From Fusobacterium massiliense (GTDB taxonomy: Bacteria > Fusobacteriota > Fusobacteriia > Fusobacteriales > Fusobacteriaceae), in contig NZ_LT608326.1 of NCBI RefSeq assembly GCF_900095705.1, forward strand, positions 1 to 64,000: a stretch of DNA of 64,000 bases, written 5' to 3'. The first letter of the stretch is position 1; each line of letters begins with the position of its first letter. Below the pieces are notes generated by a model, which saw only the letters and a list, made by a program, of their open reading frames with translations, made no database searches and was not told the DNA's origin. Both the position numbers and the translations under genes were made by a program. This document shows positions 27,752-35,593 of the stretch, piece by piece.

Positions 27752-29464
27752 TTATTTAAAAAGTTTTGCCATATATTCTGCAACTTTTAAATTAATATAG
27801 TCAATTTTTACTTGTTCTTTTGATTTTTCAAAATTGGCTAATTCTGGTTTCACTTCTTTAGTCTTTTGAACTAATAATATTGTATATTTAGTAGGTGTTG
27901 GTCCAAAATTATTTATTATCTTTATACTATTCAAAGGAGCTTCAAAAATAGCTTTAGCTATTTCTGGGCTATATCCAACATTAGGAATATTTCCGTCTGG
28001 AGAAACATCTTTAACTTCTATATTTTGAATAACATCTTCGTCTATTTTATCATTAAATGCTATAACTCCAGCTTCTACATCAGATTTAACTTTATTTAAT
28101 TTATCCATTTTAGCCTTTATTGTACTTTCTGAAGGTTTAGTTGGAACCATTATATGAGATGCTGTCCATTTTGAATTTTTAGAATCATTTTCTCTAACAA
28201 AAATTACATGGTATCCGTATCCAGTTTTTACAACTTTCTTTACTATTGAATTACTTGGAGCATCTTTTACAGCTTCTTCAAATTCTTTTACCATCATTCC
28301 TGTTTGGAAAGTTCCTAAATCTTCATATACATATTCTCCAGTAGCTTTTAACTCATTTCCTTTTTTTTCAAAATTTTGAGTTGTTACTTCAGCCAATACT
28401 TTTTCTGCTTTTTGTTTAGATAAATTTTCATCTTCTTTAGATGGTTTTACATTTATAAATGTTAATTTTGCATCTGCAGAAGGTAAAATATCATATCTAT
28501 TTTTGTATCTTTCAAAAAACTCTCTTAATTCTTTATCAGTAGGTTTTACATCTTCCCCTACTTTTTTTGATAAACCTAGCAAATACTCTTGTAATTGAGA
28601 TAGCATATCTAAGTTTTCATCAACTGAAACACCTTTTTCTTTTGCAATTTTTGCTACTTTTATTTGATTAGATATTATTTGTTTAGCTTCTTTTTCAGCT
28701 TCTTCTTTAGTTGTTTTCTTTGATAACATTACTTGGATTGTAGCCTTCGCTAAATCTAAATTTGTTATAGCAAATCCTTCTTCTTCATAAGAAGTTTTTT
28801 CTACTAGAGCTTCATACTCAGGAGCCAATTCTTTTATTGTCATAGCTTTTTTAGCTTTTCCTAATTCAATTCTATATTTTTCAGCACCTTTTTCAAATTT
28901 ATAGCTTTCTAGCACTTTTGCTCTATCAGCATTCACTAATGAATGAAGTGCTATGTAACTATTAAGTTCTTCATCTGTTGGATTAATATCCTTAGAGAAT
29001 TGTTCAATAGTCTTTTGAATTAATAAATTTTCTTCAATTTTTTTCTTTAAAGAATCTTTAGTAAGACCTTGAACTTGAAGCATTCTTTTAAATTGTTCTT
29101 TATCTCCCATAGAAGCTTCTAATTCTTGATATTGTTTATCTATTTCTGAGCTAGGTACTTTTATTTTTAAATCTTTAGCAAGATGTAATGTTAGATTTTT
29201 TTCAATAACATCATTGAATGCAAGTATATCTATTATTGATTTATCTACACCTTCTTTATATGTGTTATTTAATTCTTGTTTTGCTCTCTCTATATCAATC
29301 TTTTGTACATAATCAGCATTTAAAAGCATTGCTTCTTGTGCTTTTTTATCAGCTCTACTTTTTCTAAAACTTTCATATCCACTGTATGCTAAAGATAATA
29401 TAAAGACAACTGTTAAAACAATAATAAAAGGTTTCATTTGTTTACGAAATTTTCTAATTGACAT
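27752..29464 (-). CDS. PpiD/SurA-like membrane-anchored peptidyl-prolyl isomerase
   Basis: About 570 aa. Start placed at ATG 29464 (MSIRKFRKQMKP); the GTG at 29479 coincides with the GAGGA ribosome site itself. One N-terminal membrane helix (FIIVLTVVFILSLAYSGY) anchors a large envelope domain. A SurA_N-like helical region (about 40-170) comes first, then parvulin/PpiC-type segments (LGTFQTGMMVKEFEEAVKDAP, VVKTGYGYHVIFVREN) and a second weaker one (VGYSPEIAKAIFEAPLNS). Role: folding of exported or outer-membrane proteins such as the autotransporter class. It follows the NtrC-type regulator by 27 bases. Confidence 0.82.
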   Translation of the reverse strand: MSIRKFRKQMKPFIIVLTVVFILSLAYSGYESFRKSRADKKAQEAMLLNADYVQKIDIERAKQELNNTYKEGVDKSIIDILAFNDVIEKNLTLHLAKDLKIKVPSSEIDKQYQELEASMGDKEQFKRMLQVQGLTKDSLKKKIEENLLIQKTIEQFSKDINPTDEELNSYIALHSLVNADRAKVLESYKFEKGAEKYRIELGKAKKAMTIKELAPEYEALVEKTSYEEEGFAITNLDLAKATIQVMLSKKTTKEEAEKEAKQIISNQIKVAKIAKEKGVSVDENLDMLSQLQEYLLGLSKKVGEDVKPTDKELREFFERYKNRYDILPSADAKLTFINVKPSKEDENLSKQKAEKVLAEVTTQNFEKKGNELKATGEYVYEDLGTFQTGMMVKEFEEAVKDAPSNSIVKKVVKTGYGYHVIFVRENDSKNSKWTASHIMVPTKPSESTIKAKMDKLNKVKSDVEAGVIAFNDKIDEDVIQNIEVKDVSPDGNIPNVGYSPEIAKAIFEAPLNSIKIINNFGPTPTKYTILLVQKTKEVKPELANFEKSKEQVKIDYINLKVAEYMAKLFK

Positions 29465-29491
29465 TTTAAGATTCCTCACTTTTAATTTTCA

Positions 29492-30877
29492 TTATTTTAT
29501 ATCTAAACCATATTTTCTAATTTTTTCATATAAAGTTGTTCTTCCTATACCAAGTATTTTAGAAGTTTCTTGCTTATTCCATCTAGTTTTTTGAAGAGCT
29601 ATAGCTATAACAACTCTTTCAACTTCTTCTAAACTATATATTTCTTGTTCTAAGATTTCTTTTAATGGTCCTACCCCAATAACTGTTTTATTTTCAACTA
29701 TATTTGATTTAGTTTTTATTTCTAAAGGTAGTTGTTCAACATCTAATATTTTATCTTTAGATAATAAAGCCATTCTTTCTATTAAATTTTTCAATTCCAT
29801 TATATTTCCTGGATAATAATATTCCATTAAAAATTTCATAGCTTCTCCAGAAATAACTGGTGTTTCTTTGTGAAGTATTCTTACTATTTTATTTAAAAAG
29901 TAATTTGCTAATACTGGAATATCTTCTTTTCTTTCTCTCAAAGGAGGAACTTCTATTGTTAATGCTGTTAATCTATGATATAAATCTTTTCTGAATTTTC
30001 CTTTTTCAGTTTCAACTTTTAAATCTATATCTGTTCCAACTATGAATCTAACATTAGTTTTTCTAACTTTAGTCCCACCAACTCTTTTAAATTCACCATA
30101 TTCTATTGCTTTTAAAAATCTTGATTGAACTTTTATATCCATTTTAGCTATATCTTCTATGTATATAGTTCCACCATCTATTTCTTCAAGTAGTCCTTTC
30201 TTACTTGCATTTGCTCCTAAAAAAGCTCCTCTTTCATAACCGAACATTTCTCTTTCAATTAATTCTCCAGGAAATAAAGCACAACTTATTTGAGAATATT
30301 TTCCTTTATTTCTTTCACTTTTCTTATGAATTTCTTTAGCTATGATGTCTTTTCCTGTACCAGTTTCTCCAACTATAAGAACTGGCAAATCACTGTCAGC
30401 TATTTTTTCTATAAGATTTCTTACTTCTTTTATTTTCATAGATTGACCAATGATATCTGTATCTTCTTCTAGTATACTTATTTTATCTTCTAGTCTTCTA
30501 TTTTCTTTCTTTAATTCTAAACCTTTTAATGATGGTAATAATATTGCATCTAAGTCTTCTATTTTTAAAGGCTTATTTAAAATAGCAAAAACTCCTGAAT
30601 TTTCTATTGTTTTATAAATATCATTGTTATACTCATCAACTAAAGCTATAGTTACAAATTCCTTTCCTATACTTTCCAACTTCTTTTTAGCTTCTTCTAT
30701 AGATAAACCTTCTAAATTGTTATCTAAAAGAATCAGATCAAAATCACTTTCTCTAACCATATCTATTGCATCTAATAAATTATTGAATGTTATAACCTCA
30801 TATTTTTCAGCCAACTCTTTTCTTATTTGTTTTAGTACTTCTTTCTTTTCAGAAATTGCTAATATTGCATTTTTCAT
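29492..30877 (-). CDS. NtrC-type response regulator with altered sigma-54 activation loop
   Basis: 461 aa: receiver domain (phosphoacceptor D52 in ILLDNN, K102 in NKPLK), AAA+ domain (Walker A GETGTGKD 170-177), and a Fis-type helix-turn-helix (NKQETSKILGIGRTTLYEKIRKYG). Two landmark motifs deviate: GAFTGA is GAFLGA (217-222), and the Walker B Asp-Glu is Glu-Asp (IYIEDI, 238-243). The arginine-finger segment FRKDLYHRL is intact. The Thr in GAFTGA contacts sigma-54, so classical activation may be weak or absent. It has its own good sigma-70 promoter and is cotranscribed with a periplasmic foldase; no cognate histidine kinase is adjacent. Confidence 0.85.
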   Translation of the reverse strand: MKNAILAISEKKEVLKQIRKELAEKYEVITFNNLLDAIDMVRESDFDLILLDNNLEGLSIEEAKKKLESIGKEFVTIALVDEYNNDIYKTIENSGVFAILNKPLKIEDLDAILLPSLKGLELKKENRRLEDKISILEEDTDIIGQSMKIKEVRNLIEKIADSDLPVLIVGETGTGKDIIAKEIHKKSERNKGKYSQISCALFPGELIEREMFGYERGAFLGANASKKGLLEEIDGGTIYIEDIAKMDIKVQSRFLKAIEYGEFKRVGGTKVRKTNVRFIVGTDIDLKVETEKGKFRKDLYHRLTALTIEVPPLRERKEDIPVLANYFLNKIVRILHKETPVISGEAMKFLMEYYYPGNIMELKNLIERMALLSKDKILDVEQLPLEIKTKSNIVENKTVIGVGPLKEILEQEIYSLEEVERVVIAIALQKTRWNKQETSKILGIGRTTLYEKIRKYGLDIK

Positions 30878-30930
30878 ATTTATCCTCCTTTTCTAAAACA
30901 AAGCATTTTTTTTATTTGTTATCATTTTGT

Positions 30931-30959
30931 ATTATAACCGATTATGTGTATAATTTCAA
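30931..30959 (-). promoter_or_regulatory. Promoter of the NtrC-type regulator/foldase operon
   Basis: TTGAAA (30954-30959), 17 bases, perfect TATAAT (30931-30936) on the minus strand, about 50 bases before the start codon. Confidence 0.82.
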
Positions 30960-31013
30960 GATTTTTTATTTATTATCCATTAAATTACTTTTAATTTATT
31001 ATTTAAATTATTA

Positions 31014-31138
31014 TAAATAAAGTCTCTGACGTCCGTATTATTTCGAAGAGCCTATCTTCATTGAGCTCGTAGAACTCATACGGCTGTCAAGAGACTAATT
31101 TTTTTTATTTAATTTTATACTTTCCTATAGAATAAAAA
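31014..31138 (-). repeat. Intergenic palindromic repeat, subtype A (copy 11)
   Basis: AAGTCTCTGACGTCCGTATT, inner stem, GCTGTCAAGAGACT, then the tail TATACTTTCCTATAGAATAAA on the right although the core is in reverse orientation. Between divergent genes. Confidence 0.9.
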
Positions 31139-31140
31139 TA

Positions 31141-31169
31141 TTTGCATTTTTTCTTATATAAGATAAAAT
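31141..31169 (+). promoter_or_regulatory. Candidate promoter of the DXS-like gene
   Basis: TTTGCA (31141-31146), 17 bases, TAAAAT (31164-31169). It starts two bases beyond the repeat element, so the repeat forms its upstream DNA. Confidence 0.5.
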
Positions 31170-31224
31170 TATACTATTAAATAATTTATATCATTTAAAA
31201 AAAATATATAGCAAGGAGAAAGGA

Positions 31225-32988
31225 ATGCTTTTAGAAAAAATTAATAAACCAGAAGACATAAAGAAATTAAATTTTAACGAGATGAGAGAATTAGCCCAAG
31301 AAATTAGAGACACTATCATAAAAAGAGATGCCGTATACGGAGGACACTTTGGTCCTAACTTAGGAATAGTTGAAACTACGATAGCTCTACATTATGTATT
31401 TAATTCTCCAAAAGATAAGTTTGTATTTGACGTATCTCACCAAACTTATCCACATAAAATAATTACAGGAAGAAAAGAAGCTTTTATTGATGAAAAACAT
31501 TTTGATGACGTTACTGGATATAGCAATCAATATGAAAGTGAACACGATCATTTTATATTAGGTCACACATCTACTTCTATTAGTTTAGCTTTAGGACTTG
31601 CTAAAGCAAGAGATGTTAAAGGAGAAACAGAAAATATCATTGCTATAATTGGAGATGGTTCTCTAAGTGGTGGAGAAGCTCTTGAAGGATTAAATTTTGC
31701 AGGTAGTGAATTAAATTCTAATTTTATTATAGTAGTAAATGATAATGATATGTCAATAGCTGAAAATCATGGTGGGCTGTATAAAAATTTAAAATTATTA
31801 AGAGATACTGATGGAACAGCAGAAACTAATTTATTTAAAGCTATGGGACTTAACTATATATATGTTAAAGACGGAAACGATATTGAACGAGTAATAGAGG
31901 CTTTTCAAAAAGTTAAAGATATTGAACAACCAATAGTTGTTCATATTTCTACTCAAAAAGGTAAAGGATATAAACAAGCAGAAATAGATAAAGAACCTTG
32001 GCATTATGTAATGCCTTTTGATTTAGAAACAATGGAACCAAAATCAAAAAATAACTCTGAGAATTATACCAAAGTTACAAGAGAATATCTACTAAAAAAA
32101 ATGAAAGAAGATAAAAAAGTTGTACTTATAACAGCAGGAACTCCTGGAACATTAGGATTTAACAAAAAAACTAGAGATGAAGTTGGTTCTCAATTCATAG
32201 ATGTCGGTATAGCTGAAGAAACAGCAGTTGCTATTGCATCTGGTATGGCTTCAAAAGGAGCTAAACCAATTTTTGGAGTTGTTAGTAGTTTTATTCAAAG
32301 AACTTATGACCAATTATCACAAGATTTAGCAATAAATAATAATCCTGCTACTTTTATCATTTATTATGGTGGAGCTATTGGAATGACTGATGTTACTCAC
32401 TTAGGTTGGTTTGATATACCCCTAATAAGCAATATTCCTAATATAGTCTATCTTGCTCCTTCTACTAAAGAAGAACATCTTGCAATGTTAGAATGGGCAA
32501 TAGAGCAAGAAAAATATCCGGTTGTAATTAGAATTCCAGGTGGAAATATGGTGTCAACAGGAAAAGAATTTAAAAAAGATTTTTCTAAATTGAATACTTT
32601 TGAAATGAAGCAACAAGGAAAAAAAATTGCTATTATTGGACTTGGAACTTTCTATCAACTAGGAGAACAAGTTGCTAAGCTGTATGAAGAAAAAACAGGT
32701 ATTAATCTTACTGTTATAAATCCAATTTATGCAAGTGGAATAGATACTGAAATGTTAGAAGACTTAAAAAGAGAACATGACCTAGTCGTTACTCTTGAAG
32801 ATGGAGTTTTAGATGGTGGTTTTGGAGAAAAAATTGCTAGATTTTATGGAAATTCAAATGTTAAAGTATTAAACTATGGTCTAAAAAAAGAATTCTTAGA
32901 TAAAGTTAATATTAGTGAATTATTGAAGATAAATAGACTAAAAAAAGAACTAATACTTGAAGATTTATTAAATCTAACAGACAAATAA
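31225..32988 (+). CDS. 1-deoxy-D-xylulose-5-phosphate synthase-like transketolase
   Basis: 587 aa ThDP enzyme. Thiamine-diphosphate and metal motif GDGSLSGGEALEGLNFAGS...NDNDMSI, N-terminal YGGHFGPNLGIVETTIALH, central pyrimidine domain (VGIAEETAVAIASGMA) and a C-terminal transketolase domain. Several signature positions differ from housekeeping DXS: DVGHQ is DVSHQ and GIAEQHAV is GIAEETAV. It may be an isoprenoid-pathway DXS or a paralogue using a different aldehyde acceptor. Monocistronic, AAGGAGAAAGG before the ATG. Confidence 0.75.
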   Translation: MLLEKINKPEDIKKLNFNEMRELAQEIRDTIIKRDAVYGGHFGPNLGIVETTIALHYVFNSPKDKFVFDVSHQTYPHKIITGRKEAFIDEKHFDDVTGYSNQYESEHDHFILGHTSTSISLALGLAKARDVKGETENIIAIIGDGSLSGGEALEGLNFAGSELNSNFIIVVNDNDMSIAENHGGLYKNLKLLRDTDGTAETNLFKAMGLNYIYVKDGNDIERVIEAFQKVKDIEQPIVVHISTQKGKGYKQAEIDKEPWHYVMPFDLETMEPKSKNNSENYTKVTREYLLKKMKEDKKVVLITAGTPGTLGFNKKTRDEVGSQFIDVGIAEETAVAIASGMASKGAKPIFGVVSSFIQRTYDQLSQDLAINNNPATFIIYYGGAIGMTDVTHLGWFDIPLISNIPNIVYLAPSTKEEHLAMLEWAIEQEKYPVVIRIPGGNMVSTGKEFKKDFSKLNTFEMKQQGKKIAIIGLGTFYQLGEQVAKLYEEKTGINLTVINPIYASGIDTEMLEDLKREHDLVVTLEDGVLDGGFGEKIARFYGNSNVKVLNYGLKKEFLDKVNISELLKINRLKKELILEDLLNLTDK

Positions 32989-33042
32989 GAGTTAATAACA
33001 TACAAAAGTAATATTCTTATCATTTTTTATATACTTTTTTAA

Positions 33043-33162
33043 CTAAATAAAGTCTCCTGACAGCCGTATGACTCTTCCGAGTTCACCGAAATGCTCTCCA
33101 GAGTAATACGGGTGTCAGAGACTAATTTTGCTATTAAACTTTATACTTTCCTATATAATAAA
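33043..33162 (+). repeat. Intergenic palindromic repeat, subtype B (copy 12)
   Basis: AAGTCTCCTGACAGCCGTAT, ACTCT/AGAGT inner stem, GTGTCAGAGACT, then the tail TATACTTTCCTATATAATAAA. Between convergent genes. Confidence 0.9.
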
Positions 33163-33212
33163 AATAGCCTCCTACGATATTTTATATTCTATTGTAGAAG
33201 ACTATTCTTTTA
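33162..33212. terminator. Terminator between convergent DXS-like and PNPOx-like genes
   Basis: AATAGCCTCCTACGATA pairs imperfectly with TATTGTAGAAGACTATT. On the minus strand TTTTTATT follows; on the plus strand CTTTTAAAT. Likely bidirectional. Confidence 0.7.
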
Positions 33213-33290
33213 AATATTTACAGAGTTTTTTCTATACTCTCAAAGATTTTATTAATTTTTAGAACTTAATCTTGATAAATATGTTCCAAA

Positions 33291-33707
33291 TTATAGCTTT
33301 AATGTTTTGATTGTCCCTAAATCCTTTGTAACTATAACCGTATCAAATCTTATTTCAAATAAAATCAAGGATTCTCCCGCATATTCTATAGTATCTTTGT
33401 AATCCGGAACTTTAGCAATAAATTGCTCAGCAACATCAAAAATAGTTTTTAAACTTTTTTGAACTATGCCTTTAGCCTTGACATGTTCATTTCCTGAGTG
33501 AGGAATTGTAGTAAATGCCACATATGGATTCGATTTTATTTCTTTGATTTTATCATTTCCTCTAAAAGACGAAAAGTAAATTATATTTTCAGTCGGCTCA
33601 AAATAAAAATTTACTATTCTCACATTTGGAATATTATCTACAGATGTTGCTAAGGCTATTTCTGTTTGTTCAGCCATAATTTTCAAAAATTCTGTTTTTG
33701 CATTCAT
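33291..33707 (-). CDS. Pyridoxamine 5'-phosphate oxidase-family flavin-binding protein
   Basis: 138 aa split-barrel protein (MAEQTEIALATSVDNIPNVRIVNFYFEP...IIYFSSFRGNDKIKEIKSNPYVAFTTIP), as in small PNPOx-like FMN or F420/haem-binding proteins. It is too short and lacks the C-terminal dimerisation motif of true PdxH, so vitamin B6 synthesis should not be assumed. AAGGAGGT precedes the ATG. It shares a 21-bp promoter motif with the neighbouring WYL regulator. Confidence 0.82.
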   Translation of the reverse strand: MNAKTEFLKIMAEQTEIALATSVDNIPNVRIVNFYFEPTENIIYFSSFRGNDKIKEIKSNPYVAFTTIPHSGNEHVKAKGIVQKSLKTIFDVAEQFIAKVPDYKDTIEYAGESLILFEIRFDTVIVTKDLGTIKTLKL

Positions 33708-33736
33708 TTAAGAAGACCTCCTTTTTATATAATTTA

Positions 33737-33773
33737 ATTATACAGAATAAAAGTATCAAATTGTGAAACCTTT
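33737..33773 (-). promoter_or_regulatory. Promoter and putative operator of the PNPOx-like gene
   Basis: Minus-strand -10 TATAAT (33737-33742) has a poor -35; that region is covered by GTATCAAATTGTGAAAC (33753-33769, plus-strand reading), which recurs before the WYL gene. Confidence 0.55.
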
Positions 33774-33790
33774 AAAATTCAGTTACAAAT

Positions 33791-34732
33791 TTAAAGAGAT
33801 TTAATGTAAGTTATATTATCTTCTATTTTTTTAATAATCAATTCCTTTAACTCAGGTGGATTAATTGAAATAATTTCTTTTCCAAAAACGGAAAAGTAAC
33901 TCGAGATAAAATCTTCTTCATTTTTGTTATAGTATCCTCTAATAACCGGTGCATTATTACACCAAACTAATGCCATTGATGGATAATTTTCTTTTATAAA
34001 TAAATCCACACCTCTTTCTGTTATATTTACTTCAAAATCCGTAGATTTTTTTTCTTTGAAATTATTTTTTTTCAAGGTTTCAATTCTATAGTTGTCAACA
34101 GGTTTCTTATTTTCATTGATAGATAAAGAAAGAATTTTATCACAACGAAATACTTGCATTTTGTCATTATCATAATTATATACTGTCACATACCATTGAC
34201 CAAACGATGTAGATATATTCAAAAATTGTACGGTATATTTATAATCATTATTTTTACTTTTATAAGTAATATCACATACAGAATAGTTAATTGATAAATA
34301 CAATATATCCTTCAAAAATGGACAATTATTCACTTGCTTTAAAGCTTTAAAGCTGAATACTGTTTCCATTCTGCTCAAATTCAACTTATGTTCTTTAGAG
34401 ATACAGGATTCAAATTTCAGTTTTAATTTCTGTAGATCTAAATTAAAAGGGGTGGATTGATATTCTTTTAGTGTCAGCATGGAGAAGTACATCGCATACA
34501 TTTCATCTGTGGTAAAAATAATGGGTGAAAGTAATCGATTTTTTAAAATTCCATATCTTCCATACCTGCCATATTCCGAAAATATTGGCATTCCAATCTG
34601 TTCTAAAGATTGAATATCTCTGATTGCAGTGCTTCTTGAGATATTATATTTTTCCATCAAATCTGTTAAGTTAAAATAGCTCTTATTATTTAAATATATC
34701 ATCATATCATTAAGTCGCTCTGATTTATTCAT
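33791..34732 (-). CDS. WYL-domain transcriptional regulator (YafY/DeoR-type HTH)
   Basis: 313 aa. N-terminal winged HTH (MNKSERLNDMMIYLNNKSYFNLTDLMEKYNISRSTAIRDIQSLEQIG, about 1-60), then a WYL domain (about 130-240, SFGQWYVTVYNYDNDKMQVFRCDKILSL) and a WCX-like C-terminal part. Such proteins bind ligand or nucleic acid through WYL and repress or activate neighbouring genes. GGAG before the ATG. A shared motif in front of both this gene and the PNPOx-like gene suggests autoregulation plus control of the neighbour. Confidence 0.87.
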   Translation of the reverse strand: MNKSERLNDMMIYLNNKSYFNLTDLMEKYNISRSTAIRDIQSLEQIGMPIFSEYGRYGRYGILKNRLLSPIIFTTDEMYAMYFSMLTLKEYQSTPFNLDLQKLKLKFESCISKEHKLNLSRMETVFSFKALKQVNNCPFLKDILYLSINYSVCDITYKSKNNDYKYTVQFLNISTSFGQWYVTVYNYDNDKMQVFRCDKILSLSINENKKPVDNYRIETLKKNNFKEKKSTDFEVNITERGVDLFIKENYPSMALVWCNNAPVIRGYYNKNEEDFISSYFSVFGKEIISINPPELKELIIKKIEDNITYIKSL

Positions 34733-34757
34733 TCAAACATCTCCTATAAATATAAAG

Positions 34758-34788
34758 GTATCATATTTTGAAACTTTTATACATTATA
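34758..34788 (-). promoter_or_regulatory. Promoter and putative operator of the WYL regulator gene
   Basis: TATAAT on the minus strand (34783-34788) followed by GTATCATATTTTGAAAC (34758-34774, plus-strand reading), which would cover the start site. The same motif on the plus strand also offers TTGAAA for a possible rightward promoter with TATAAG. Confidence 0.5.
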
Positions 34789-35014
34789 CTATAAGTGAAA
34801 GAAAAATATAAGAAGTAATATTGTGGAACAATATTTGACAAAATTAGTCTTGCAACCAATAAGCAATAATGAAGTTGTTTTAAGTTAACAATTCTTAAAA
34901 AGTAGTGTAGATTTCTTAGTGAGGGTAATCATGAGAGGAATAAAAATAGATTAAGCAGTAATGGGGAATTACAATGTATTATTTAAAGTCTGTTATTCAT
35001 ATAGAAAATAACAA

Positions 35015-35043
35015 TTGACCTTTTTAATACTGGTAATTATTAT
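35015..35043 (+). promoter_or_regulatory. Promoter of a candidate small RNA
   Basis: TTGACC (35015-35020), 17 bases, TATTAT (35038-35043). No ORF with a ribosome site follows before the terminator at 35092-35128. Confidence 0.6.
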
Positions 35044-35049
35044 AAAAAA

Positions 35050-35128
35050 TCAAATTTGAAATATAGAAAAAGAGTAACTTTCTTCCATTTCAGAGGACCT
35101 ATTATTGTGCGGAAGTCCTCTTTTTTTG
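35050..35128 (+). ncRNA. Candidate small RNA of about 80 nt
   Basis: Predicted start near 35050. The transcript contains GAAA...TTTC pairing around AGAGTAAC and ends in an intrinsic terminator: AGAGGAC (35092-35098) with GTCCTCT (35115-35121) followed by T7. The promoter-to-terminator distance and lack of an ORF suggest an sRNA; no known family is recognised. Confidence 0.5.
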
Positions 35129-35149
35129 TCTAAAAATACAGGCAAAAAA

Positions 35150-35499
35150 ATGGAAGAAATAAAATCCCAAAAGAATATTATCTTTATTTCAACGGACAAA
35201 AGGTTAAAGTTAGTAAGTAGATATATAAGAAAAAAACATGAAAAATATTTAGAACAGGCAGACAAGAAAAAAACACTTGCTCTTTTTTTTATGTTGGACA
35301 CTTTGTAGATAATATTATTGTTGAAAGTGTTGATGTTGAAAAGATTATTGAGATGATGATTGAAGTAGTCAGAAATACTATATCAAAGCTTAATGTAGAA
35401 GAAGAAATATTATTGAAGAAAATTTTCAAGTTTTTATTCTCAAAAATTCTCTTAATTATACTAAGTGATAGTCTAAACTTTTTCATCAATACTATTTGA
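35150..35499 (+). pseudogene. Frameshifted ORF, unknown protein
   Basis: Frame starting MEEIKSQKNIIFISTDKRLK runs to a T8 run at 35283-35290. Reading continues in the -1 frame as YVGHFVDNIIVESVDVEKIIEMM and ends with SDSLNFFINTI at TGA 35497. The ribosome site is weak. Together about 115 aa; no family recognised. It could be a decayed gene, a phase-variable gene or chance. Confidence 0.35.
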
Positions 35500-35529
35500 C
35501 AAATAACCCAAATAACCAAAATAAAAAAA

Positions 35530-35577
35530 CTTGACATCTATATAAGTTTTATGAACTCAATAAACACAGATGTCAAG
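35530..35577 (-). terminator. Terminator after eutW
   Basis: CTTGACATCT pairs with AGATGTCAAG, with ~28 bases of loop, followed on the minus strand by T7. Its loop (TATAAG, ATGAACTC, AATAAACACAG) resembles the subtype A repeat core, so it may be a remnant of that element adopted as terminator. Confidence 0.75.
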
Positions 35578-35593
35578 GGTCTTTTTTATCTTT

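Larger units (their letters stand above)
34789..35593. other. Gene-poor region with a candidate sRNA, a broken ORF and a terminator
   Basis: No intact gene. It contains a sigma-70 promoter (35015-35043), a short transcript unit ending at a strong terminator (35128), a frameshifted reading frame (35150-35499) and the terminator of eutW. It lacks the intergenic repeat common elsewhere. It reads like a scar of insertion or deletion downstream of the eut genes. Confidence 0.5.

Noticed and set aside
34789-35014. Small ORFs in the gene-poor region left of the candidate sRNA
   Set aside because: No frame of useful length with a ribosome site; only an imperfect rightward promoter is possible.
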